DNA of 6,749 nt, from NCBI GenBank assembly GCA_002352125.1, contig DEHU01000091.1, forward strand, positions 40,651 to 47,399, read 5' to 3'. Positions 1 through 6,123 of this stretch are shown piece after piece (positions within the stretch are counted from its first letter, which is position 1; each line of letters starts with the position of its first letter). Made by a program: the position numbers and the translations under genes. This stretch comes from Competibacteraceae bacterium UBA2792. Lineage in GTDB: Bacteria; Pseudomonadota; Gammaproteobacteria; Competibacterales; Competibacteraceae. Below the pieces are notes generated by a model, which was not told where the DNA came from, made no database searches, and saw only the letters and a program-made list of their open reading frames with translations.

Positions 1-1
1 C

Positions 2-79
2 GACAAGCCACGCCTCGATGTGCTTAAAACCGCGCAGGAGGAGCTGGGACGGAAGTGCGCTGCTGCTAGGGGCGCCTAA
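2..79 (+). CDS. Possible C-terminal tail of a plus-strand gene entering from the left edge (partial)
   Basis: Frame 2 is open from the window edge to a TAA at 77-79 and reads as 25 residues, starting DKPRLDVLKTAQEELGRK and ending in an Ala/Arg-rich tail. The composition is that of a plausible helical protein C-terminus, with GC-rich third positions as in the other genes here. Another frame is also open across the same stretch, so this is weak evidence. No family can be recognised from so little. If real, the gene converges on the STAND gene, whose stop lies at 151, leaving about 70 bp between the two ends. Confidence 0.3.
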   Translation, partial: DKPRLDVLKTAQEELGRKCAAARGA

Positions 80-83
80 TGAC

Positions 84-121
84 TGTGATCGAAACGCTGT
101 CATTTAAAAATAACGATCATA
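84..121. repeat. Weak inverted repeat in the converging intergenic stretch
   Basis: TGATCG at 86-91 is matched by CGATCA at 114-119. The pairing extends to an 8-bp stem (84-91 with 114-121) if one G-T wobble is allowed, with an AT-rich 22-base loop. It lies between a putative plus-strand gene end at 79 and the STAND gene stop at 151. A bidirectional transcription end is therefore conceivable, but the stem is short and there is no GC-rich hairpin followed by a clean T-run. The rest of 80-150 is AT-rich with no recognisable gene. Confidence 0.2.
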
Positions 122-150
122 TGCTGGAAGCGCAAGGATTGGTGCACAGT

Positions 151-2319
151 TCATTGAATTGGGACTGTCGCGCCAATAGCTTTCGGTTGGATGTCTCCAG
201 GCCCGAACCAGAGTTCGTAGTGCCACGGGCGGGTATTCGTCGCCTGCCCGTAGCGGGCGCTCAAATCCAGAAGTTGGACTTTGGGCGTCTGTAAGATCGA
301 ATTAACCGCATCGACCAGTTTTTGCCCATAAGCCTCGCACTCATTGGCCCGAAGGCACCGAAGCGTGCTGTCGCCCTTGAAACTGCTGATTAGCTCAATG
401 CCGGGCACAATGATCTTGATACCATCAACCGCTTGTTTCTCAAGCTGAAGCTCTAACTCGCGGGCCTTTTCGCGCTGCGACTCGCTCGCGATTTGAATAT
501 AGACGCGCAAGCGATCGACCTTAGCGGTGGACGAGGTTGGTGTAGTTTCGGATTGTGTAATTGGAACGTTTGAGATTTGTTCTGCCGCCGTAAGCGCCTT
601 GGCAGCCTGTTGGTTATAACTAGACAGTTTTTGTATTGCTTCCTCCAGAAGCTTGGCCTTCTTTTCCGCGTCAATCCGGAGGTTATTAGCGAGTTCACTC
701 TGGGATTTGGCTTCATCTTTTTCCTTCTCAGCGGTCTTTGCCTTGTTCCAGCTTACCCAAGCAAGGAAGCCGATGATACATACTAGGAGTATCAAGAAGG
801 TTACACCCCATCGCAGCAGCCGAAACCGCCGAGCCTGTTCAACCGCAAGCAGACGCTCATCCTCAAGCCGCCTTACCTCTGCTGCCGCTGCCTGACTCGC
901 CGTGATCAGCGCTTGGACCCGCTCCCACCCCCCACCGTACCGTTCCGCCCAAGCAGCGTTACGACTTTTTAGCCACTTGGCCCGTTCCTCGGTCGTGGCG
1001 GGCGGGAGGACGTTGGAGGCGTCACCCTCAAAGTCCTTCACCTGCAAGAGCAGCGACCGCCACCTCAAGTCGCTGCGGAGTTCTTCGACGAGCCAGCCAT
1101 CCTTGGGGTCGGCCATGCGCTGCCAGCACCGCATCAACGCCTCGTGGCTGATGTCGATCAGGTCGGTACCGGTGATCGGCTCTTCGCCGTAGGGGCGAAG
1201 GAATGAGACTCCCTCCGCGCGAAAGGTATCGACGATCTCGCGCACCCTCTTCTCGTCCACGCCCGTCACAGCGACAAGGTCCGCCAGGGTTTGTGGCCGG
1301 CGGATCGCTTTGCCCTCGGCAAATTCGGCTAGGGCGCGGAAAAGATTCTCGACGACCGAACCCGTTCCTTCGAGCTCGACCGTCTCCTTGATTTCATCCG
1401 CTTGGTTGGAAAGGAGGTCCGCGAGATGCTGGTCCGGACCCAAGGTGGCAACGGTCAGACGCCAGTTCGGCGCACGGCCAGACCGCGCCGCATTACGGTG
1501 GAGAAGCATCAGTCCGTGCTGGATCAGCGGCAACTGGTCCTGGCTGTTGCCGGCATCGGCGATCAGGCGCTCGGCCAGTTCCAACGAGACTTCGCCCTTA
1601 TAGAGCAGCGCCGGCTCGCGAATCGCGCGTACGAGATCGGCGTGAGTCATCGGCGGGAGGAGATATTGAGTCTGGTTTACCGTCTCTGCGAGCCCGGGAT
1701 ACTGGGCGCAGGTACCAAGGAACTCGGAACGCATGGTCATGATGAGATAGAGGCCGGGAGGTGGCCGCTCAGCGAAACCTATCAGGATGGTTACGAACAG
1801 CCTCACCTCGTCCGGACCATGCCGGCGCGCGAACGCGAAGAGTTCCTCGAACTGATCCACCAGAATGCACAGATGATCGTTGGTACCCCGCCGCAGCAGG
1901 TCCGCAAGCGCTTGTGGGGCATCGAGTCCGAAGTTTAGGATGCGGCGGATTTCCGTGATCCGATTCTCGTCGTCGCCCCGATTATCCGCCTCGGCCAATG
2001 CCTGCGCGAAATTATGGAGCGGCGCATCGCGCGGCAGCATCGAGGCGGTACGCCAGGTGATCCCGCCCCGGGCACTTTCCTGCTCCAGCCGCGAGAGTAC
2101 GCCAGCGCGGATCAGCGAACTCTTGCCCGAACCCGAATCACCATGGACGACAATGCATTGTCGACCGATGAGCCGGCTGATGACCTCGTCGATCATCCGC
2201 TCGCGGCCGAAGAAAATCGTCCATTCGTGCTTCTCGAAGGGGCGCAGGCCAGGATAGGGTCGCGGCGGCAGGGTAACGTCGAAGATCGTTTCGGAATCGA
2301 TGTCGGTGAGCGTGTTCAT
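151..2319 (-). CDS. nSTAND1-type P-loop NTPase, membrane-anchored, with a separate C-terminal domain
   Basis: This 722-residue protein is a signal-transduction ATPase of the STAND class and probably the sensor/switch of the cluster. Residues 21-40 carry the nSTAND1 entry signature (PYPGLRPF, then FFGRE). Walker A is GDSGSGKSS at 60-68, Walker B is ILVDQFEEL at 152-160, and a sensor-like TMRSEF follows at 195-200. DQLPLIQHGL at 261-270 and ISHEALMRCW at 390-399 match the conserved helical/winged-helix part of the family. After these come a coiled-coil-prone stretch (about 474-500), one strong transmembrane helix (about 504-522), a charged coiled coil (about 524-575), a Thr/Ser-rich linker and an alpha/beta domain (about 603-708) ending in HYELWF. 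The start at 2319 is preferred over an in-frame ATG at 2379 because family homology begins just after it, GGGAG sits 7 bases upstream, and the ATG overlaps the TIR gene stop as ATGA. There are no WD40 or TPR repeats, so the ligand-sensing part is probably the unusual C-terminal domain. I infer this role; no target is visible. Confidence 0.93.
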   Translation of the reverse strand: MNTLTDIDSETIFDVTLPPRPYPGLRPFEKHEWTIFFGRERMIDEVISRLIGRQCIVVHGDSGSGKSSLIRAGVLSRLEQESARGGITWRTASMLPRDAPLHNFAQALAEADNRGDDENRITEIRRILNFGLDAPQALADLLRRGTNDHLCILVDQFEELFAFARRHGPDEVRLFVTILIGFAERPPPGLYLIMTMRSEFLGTCAQYPGLAETVNQTQYLLPPMTHADLVRAIREPALLYKGEVSLELAERLIADAGNSQDQLPLIQHGLMLLHRNAARSGRAPNWRLTVATLGPDQHLADLLSNQADEIKETVELEGTGSVVENLFRALAEFAEGKAIRRPQTLADLVAVTGVDEKRVREIVDTFRAEGVSFLRPYGEEPITGTDLIDISHEALMRCWQRMADPKDGWLVEELRSDLRWRSLLLQVKDFEGDASNVLPPATTEERAKWLKSRNAAWAERYGGGWERVQALITASQAAAAEVRRLEDERLLAVEQARRFRLLRWGVTFLILLVCIIGFLAWVSWNKAKTAEKEKDEAKSQSELANNLRIDAEKKAKLLEEAIQKLSSYNQQAAKALTAAEQISNVPITQSETTPTSSTAKVDRLRVYIQIASESQREKARELELQLEKQAVDGIKIIVPGIELISSFKGDSTLRCLRANECEAYGQKLVDAVNSILQTPKVQLLDLSARYGQATNTRPWHYELWFGPGDIQPKAIGATVPIQ

Positions 2320-3431
2320 CGGACCGCTCCCGCGACGCCGCTGGCATTCACGAGCCAGCGCTGGACATCCGTGGGCCAAGCCTCTCTTGTGGCGTCAATC
2401 CAGTCGACCTGCAAGCCGCGGGCTGCCTGCTGACGCCGGTCAGTGGCAATCCCTGAACCCACACTATTGAGCAGCGCGCAAGGCAGCAAACGGTGCGACC
2501 TCGCCCGAGCGGAGTGCCGATCCTGCCGCCCGACCACGACAAGATCGGCATCGACAGCGCGCCCCTCCTTGCTAGCAAGCAGCAGCAGCGCATCGCAACT
2601 TGTGAGGGTCTCCACCCGAAGGTTGCGAACCTCATCCAACCGATGTGGATCGCTTTCTATCGGGTCCGGTTCGTTTGGGACGACGATGAGTCCCTTGGCC
2701 GTCAGTTGATCACCGATTTTTTCCCATTCCCTCGCCTGTTCCAGCCGGCCGTGCAGGTAGACGACCTGCCCCCCAGCAGCGGCAAGCCGAGCGGCCTCAT
2801 CTTCCTGGCGTTGCCGCTCATCGAGTACCTTCTTGATGTCCTTGAGTGCCATGCCGAGCCTGCCTGCCAAGTGCAGGAGTTCCGTACGGAATGGATCACC
2901 GCTCTCGGCACCGGGCTTGGGCCAAGCGAACGGTCGTATACTCGACTCATCGGGGTTTGCCTTGTCATAGAAACAGAAACCGGGAAGGGGTTCATCACGC
3001 TGGTCGGTGAGCGTGGCAGGCCACGAAGATTTGATCGTGGGCCAGATCCGGACCACAGCGATGCGATCATCCTTCAGCAAACTGTGCTTGGTCCGGCTTT
3101 CACACCACCATTTCCGCTCATCTCGGCACCAATCGGAATGTAGATAATGTGGCGACATCAGGACCAGGAGAATTGCCGAACCGGCGATGTCGACCTGGAG
3201 CTGCTCCGTCAAGGGAGCCATTGGATCGATACCCTGCCCGAGTTGGTGATGCTGGTCGAGGAATATTCGAATTTTTGCTCCGAACTCCGGGTCGAGTTTC
3301 ATCTCCTGTCCGAGTTGGTCGATGAAACCCTCCGACCACTGCTTCAGAAGCGAGTTACCCGAGCCGTCGACGTCGCCGTGGCTATAGCTCAGGAAAATGT
3401 CGAAATTGAACGGCTTGCCAACGTAAGACAT
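2316..3431 (-). CDS. TIR-domain protein with a second Rossmann-like C-terminal domain
   Basis: This 371-residue protein opens with a TIR domain. FDIFLSYSHGD (10-20) is the first beta strand and box 1, RIFLDQ (55-60) is a box-2-like strand, and SDWCRDE (99-105) is the SxWCxxE motif. Its Glu105 is the likely catalytic residue of NAD+-cleaving TIR enzymes. The TIR region spans about 8-200 with its extension. A charged helix (about 200-217) leads to a second alpha/beta domain at about 222-365: VVYLHGRLE strand, a helix, GLIVVPNE strand, CDALLLLASKEG strand. This resembles another TIR-like or Rossmann fold, without the first domain's Trp-Cys-Glu signature. By family knowledge, TIR effectors deplete NAD+ or make a nucleotide signal; either would suit an effector run by the STAND protein next door. 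The stop overlaps the STAND start as ATGA. The ribosome site is weak (GAAGCGAG, roughly 10 bases upstream). The domain assignment is secure; the NADase activity is inferred. Confidence 0.9.
   Translation of the reverse strand: MSYVGKPFNFDIFLSYSHGDVDGSGNSLLKQWSEGFIDQLGQEMKLDPEFGAKIRIFLDQHHQLGQGIDPMAPLTEQLQVDIAGSAILLVLMSPHYLHSDWCRDERKWWCESRTKHSLLKDDRIAVVRIWPTIKSSWPATLTDQRDEPLPGFCFYDKANPDESSIRPFAWPKPGAESGDPFRTELLHLAGRLGMALKDIKKVLDERQRQEDEAARLAAAGGQVVYLHGRLEQAREWEKIGDQLTAKGLIVVPNEPDPIESDPHRLDEVRNLRVETLTSCDALLLLASKEGRAVDADLVVVGRQDRHSARARSHRLLPCALLNSVGSGIATDRRQQAARGLQVDWIDATREAWPTDVQRWLVNASGVAGAVR
2327..2331 (-). promoter_or_regulatory. Shine-Dalgarno site of the STAND gene
   Basis: GGGAG lies 7 bases before the ATG at 2319, inside the end of the TIR coding sequence. 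It supports the short start over the in-frame ATG at 2379. With the ATGA overlap it suggests coupled translation of the two proteins. Confidence 0.6.
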
Positions 3432-3505
3432 AGGTAGATACTCGCTTCAAATCAATTAAATACAATACACGATCAACTATAAACAAAGCGGTGTCTGGGT
3501 CTGCT
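3432..3505 (-). promoter_or_regulatory. AT-rich spacer before the TIR gene, possible internal promoter
   Basis: This 74-bp gap separates the protease stop from the TIR start and is much richer in A and T than the flanking genes. On the minus strand it contains TTGTTT (3486-3481), TTGATC (3476-3471) and TTTAAT (3460-3455). The TTGTTT/TTTAAT pair is 20 bases apart, longer than the usual sigma-70 spacing, so no element pair is convincing. A second promoter for the TIR-STAND pair is plausible because the other internal junctions of the operon are tight or overlapping. I see no rho-independent terminator hairpin here. Confidence 0.35.
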
Positions 3506-5122
3506 TCAGGTCGGCAATCGCCCGTGGTCCGTTGCAATCGCGTCTCGAATCGATAGCATTGATATCCCCTCGTTAGCCCCGTAAGTTCCTTCCTTACCGT
3601 TGAGCTTTGGCATGCTCAGTTTCCCGCCCTTGTGGTGCAGCGCGACCACCTGCCAAAGAGTGGCATTGAAAACCGGGCTGCCGGAACTGCCCCCCTCGGT
3701 GGGCGCCTGGTAATGGACCCGACAGACACCTGGGATTTGCGGCTTGCCGGCGGGTGGGCCTTCGTGATCGAGAAGTTCGTTGTCCTGGAACGAGAATGCC
3801 AGATCGCGACCGCCGGGATGGCCGATGATGTAGACCTGCACGGTGTCCTCCAGCACGGGCAGCGCCTTGGCGAGCGGCAGCGGTTCGAGCCCCGTCACCG
3901 GGCTCTTGAGTCGGAGCAGGCTGGCGTCGTGGCGGTCCGGGGGTGAGGTCCAGAGAATTCGCTCGACGAGATAGAGCTGGTTTGGAGCACCGGCCTCGAA
4001 GACGATTTCCGCCCCTGCCGGGGGAATGCCATCACCAGCCCCGTGCTCGTTGACGACGTGAAAGTTGGTCAGTACCAGCAGTTCGTCCTTGGGATCGAGT
4101 CCGAAATCGCCGGCGCGGACCAAAAACCCCGTGCCAATGCGGCCGCCGAGCTGTTGGCGGATCGAAGCGACGGCGACCGCCCGCTCCACACCGGTTTTCC
4201 ACCACTGGAACGTTTTGGGTCCTTGCACGCCGAGCACCGCCTCGAGTTGGCCATCGGTCGGCGGTGGCGCCGCTCGCACGTTATGCAGTTCGGCTGGACT
4301 GAGGTCGAGGCCGCCGCCCGGCAATTCGAGCAGCCGCGCGCGGAGCGCGGCCACGATGCCCCGACCCTGATCATCCACGTTTTCGAGATCCCAGACCTCC
4401 CGGAACTGGCGCAAAGTGCTCGCGATCAGGAACGCCTTCGTATCCCGGTTGGCCGCGTAGGCCCTGATGTTGCGCTCGACGGCGTCCCAGTCGCCGAGAC
4501 CCAGCGAGGCCTCGGCCAGAGTCGGCAGGAACCATTCGTCGCGGTTGTTCTCGGGCGTCGCTTCGAGCGCCACCACTACCTTCCGCGCCACTTCCTGCGG
4601 TTTCAGATCGGGCGCCACGCGCAGCCCAAGCCGGCGGGCGCGGGCGAGCAGCGCCACCAGGTTGACCCCGTGCCAGGTGTTTGCCGGGTTGTCCTCGAAG
4701 GGCTTGCGGTAGGCCATGATCGCCTGCTTCAATGCCTCGCGTGATCCCGCGCTGGTCTTGTCGCCCGCGTCGAAGAAGATCTGCTTGTAGGCGCGACCGA
4801 GCAGGCCGGTGGCTTCGGCGAACTCGGCATGGTCCTTCGGCAATCGCTGGGCCAGCGGCTTGAGCAGGTCGATCGCAGCCGTGGCCTTACCGGTTTCGAT
4901 TAGATATTGTGCGTAGAGCCGCCGATTTCTGGGGTCCTTCGGGTCGTGCCGGCTTACCGCCTCGGCGAGTCGGCCCATGCACGGGTACTCGCGCGCGTTG
5001 CGAAGCTCCTCGACGAGGCGCTTGGCGTCCGCGAGGTCGGACTCGGTGCCCAATCCTTGCAGCTTCCTGAAAGTATCGTCGGCACACTGCCGTAGCTGGT
5101 CGAGAGTGGAATCATCGCTCAT
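3506..5122 (-). CDS. TPR-like domain fused to a trypsin-like serine protease
   Basis: This 538-residue protein has two halves. Residues 1 to about 260 are helical and repeat-like. RNRRLYAQYLIETGKATAAI (66-85) looks like a TPR unit, and YRKPFEDNPANTWHGVNLVA (138-157) resembles the TPR region of MAP3K-type TRAFs-binding (DUF4071-like) proteins. Residues about 310-530 form a chymotrypsin-fold protease with a complete triad: His355 in TNFHVV, Asp399 in HDASLLRL and Ser480 in GGSSGSPVF. GTGFLV at 330-335 is the usual strand before the His loop. No signal peptide or membrane helix is seen, so it should act in the cytoplasm. The start is MSDDSTLDQL at 5122, because GAGGAG lies 6 bases upstream; the 79 extra in-frame residues upstream are antisense-like Arg/Ser-rich sequence overlapping the previous gene. 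It sits 10 bp after the alpha/beta hydrolase, so co-translation is likely. It may be an effector cleaving host or phage proteins, or a processing enzyme that activates a partner. Confidence 0.9.
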   Translation of the reverse strand: MSDDSTLDQLRQCADDTFRKLQGLGTESDLADAKRLVEELRNAREYPCMGRLAEAVSRHDPKDPRNRRLYAQYLIETGKATAAIDLLKPLAQRLPKDHAEFAEATGLLGRAYKQIFFDAGDKTSAGSREALKQAIMAYRKPFEDNPANTWHGVNLVALLARARRLGLRVAPDLKPQEVARKVVVALEATPENNRDEWFLPTLAEASLGLGDWDAVERNIRAYAANRDTKAFLIASTLRQFREVWDLENVDDQGRGIVAALRARLLELPGGGLDLSPAELHNVRAAPPPTDGQLEAVLGVQGPKTFQWWKTGVERAVAVASIRQQLGGRIGTGFLVRAGDFGLDPKDELLVLTNFHVVNEHGAGDGIPPAGAEIVFEAGAPNQLYLVERILWTSPPDRHDASLLRLKSPVTGLEPLPLAKALPVLEDTVQVYIIGHPGGRDLAFSFQDNELLDHEGPPAGKPQIPGVCRVHYQAPTEGGSSGSPVFNATLWQVVALHHKGGKLSMPKLNGKEGTYGANEGISMLSIRDAIATDHGRLPT

Positions 5123-5128
5123 TGGCGA

Positions 5129-5134
5129 CTCCTC
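5129..5134 (-). promoter_or_regulatory. Shine-Dalgarno site of the TPR-protease gene
   Basis: GAGGAG lies 6 bases before the ATG at 5122 and overlaps the TGA stop (5135-5133) of the alpha/beta hydrolase gene. This fixes the start at 5122 rather than 5359 and points to coupled translation. Confidence 0.7.
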
Positions 5135-6071
5135 AAACTCCAAGCATGCGGCGTAGGGTCGCGCAGAAACTGGCCTGGCGAAGATACTTCGTTGCCGAGT
5201 GCCGCCAGGTGCCGTCGTTCTGCACCGCCAAATCCTCGATCGCAGCGACCCCACTTTTGCGATAGTCGTTGGCGAGTTTCGGATCGAAGCCGCAGACGGG
5301 ATCGAGCCGGTCGAACAGGTTGGCCCAGTCGCCCCTGACTTTCTCGTGCGGGAAGCCATCGTCCCGAGTCCAGCCGGGCTGTAGCTGGTCTTGGATTTCG
5401 TCGAGGCCGAGCGGGCTGCCGATCGTGATTAATCCATCGACGGGGGGACAGTCGCCCACGCGCTTCAGGCAGTCGTACGCGATCACAGTGCCCATGCTGT
5501 GCGAGACAACGATATGCGGCGAGCTGACATTAATGGCACCGAGCGCCTCGACGAACCGCTGCCGGATCGTCCGCTGGATACGCACCGGCGGCTTGCCGGG
5601 CAGGGCGAATTCGACGTCGAACAGGTAATGGTGAACATCGCGCAGGTGGGCGTTGAGAAAGCGTTTCTTGATGAACCAGGGCAGCGGTACCCGCTCGAGG
5701 GCGCCTTGCGGCTCGGCGGGAACAGGTGGCGGTTCGGTGGTCGCCAAGTCCTTGTCCGAAAGGGTGGTCAACCGCGCCCGCAAGCCCTTGAGGAAGGCTG
5801 CCTCCTGGGGCGTGCGCGGCACTGGCAGCGGCGCGTCCCCGGCGCCGTCGATGGCCTCGGCGGTGTTCTCGAGCACACCTTCGTAGGCCGAGGAATCTTC
5901 TTCCGGCTTCTCGTAGAGCAAATCGGCCCAGTAGACCATCGAACTCGTCACCCCGAGATCGCCCAGCGGCAGCGGTTCGGTCGCATTGGCAAGCGCGTTG
6001 CGCCAGATGCGCAGCAGATCGTCGGCGGGCGGCTTGTTTGAGATACCGTGAATGAAAGTCACGTGTGGCAT
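5133..6071 (-). CDS. Alpha/beta hydrolase (serine esterase/lipase-like)
   Basis: This 312-residue protein has the alpha/beta hydrolase plan. An N-terminal strand ends in FIHGI (6-10), typical of the oxyanion-hole HG. The nucleophile elbow is VVSHSMGT (188-195) with Ser192. The candidate acid is Asp257 in RLDPVC, and the His is His291 in TWRHSATKY. A long insert (about 50-150) with a Pro/Glu-rich segment lies between the first strand and the nucleophile, probably forming a lid. GSPLGL (218-223) fits the strand after the nucleophile. There is no signal peptide, so it is cytoplasmic. The start is supported by GGGAGGA 7 bases upstream. Relatives with this layout include PGAP1/lipase-like hydrolases found beside signalling NTPases and TIR proteins. 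The substrate is unknown; a lipid, ester or thioester are the main options. Its stop overlaps the ribosome site of the protease gene, so the two are very likely one operon. The family call is firm; a role as a membrane-attacking effector is inference. Confidence 0.85.
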   Translation of the reverse strand: MPHVTFIHGISNKPPADDLLRIWRNALANATEPLPLGDLGVTSSMVYWADLLYEKPEEDSSAYEGVLENTAEAIDGAGDAPLPVPRTPQEAAFLKGLRARLTTLSDKDLATTEPPPVPAEPQGALERVPLPWFIKKRFLNAHLRDVHHYLFDVEFALPGKPPVRIQRTIRQRFVEALGAINVSSPHIVVSHSMGTVIAYDCLKRVGDCPPVDGLITIGSPLGLDEIQDQLQPGWTRDDGFPHEKVRGDWANLFDRLDPVCGFDPKLANDYRKSGVAAIEDLAVQNDGTWRHSATKYLRQASFCATLRRMLGV

Positions 6072-6078
6072 GCTGTGT

Positions 6079-6085
6079 TCCTCCC
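6079..6085 (-). promoter_or_regulatory. Strong Shine-Dalgarno site of the alpha/beta hydrolase gene
   Basis: GGGAGGA lies 7 bases before the ATG at 6071. It is the best ribosome site in the window and sets the start of the hydrolase. Confidence 0.75.
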
Positions 6086-6097
6086 GTAATGATTACG
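6085..6097. promoter_or_regulatory. 13-bp perfect palindrome upstream of the hydrolase gene, possible operator
   Basis: CGTAAT-G-ATTACG is a perfect inverted repeat with a single central base. It lies in the 52-bp gap between the GH108 stop and the alpha/beta hydrolase start and abuts the ribosome site. A one-base spacer cannot form a normal RNA hairpin, so if it works it is more likely a DNA site for a dimeric regulator. No regulator gene is in the window, and a palindrome of this size can occur by chance. Confidence 0.25.
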
Positions 6098-6123
6098 CTT
6101 CAGCGGCCAACAAATATCCGGGG

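Noticed and set aside
84..121. Rho-independent terminator for the STAND operon
   Set aside because: The inverted repeat is short, includes a wobble pair, has a long AT-rich loop and lacks a following T-run, so I list it only as a weak inverted repeat.
79..294. Plus-strand 71-codon ORF starting in a TAATG overlap with the left-edge frame
   Set aside because: About two thirds of it is antisense to the 3' end of the STAND gene, its product resembles no known family, and the ATG has no good ribosome site. The overlap with the TAA at 77-79 is probably chance.
2320..2379. 20-residue N-terminal extension of the STAND protein
   Set aside because: It lies inside the TIR coding region, whereas the ATG at 2319 has GGGAG 7 bases upstream and an ATGA overlap.
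2493..3143. 216-codon plus-strand ORF
   Set aside because: It lies wholly antisense to the TIR gene, which has clear family motifs. Long antisense frames are expected in GC-rich DNA.
4043..4744. 233-codon plus-strand ORF
   Set aside because: It is antisense to the TPR-protease gene and its product looks like reversed-codon noise rich in Arg, Ala and Glu.
5123..5359. 79-residue N-terminal extension of the TPR-protease
   Set aside because: The extension overlaps the hydrolase gene, is Arg/Ser-rich low-quality sequence, and the start at 5122 has a good GAGGAG site.
5499..6041. 180-codon plus-strand ORF
   Set aside because: It is antisense to the alpha/beta hydrolase, whose catalytic motifs and ribosome site are clear.
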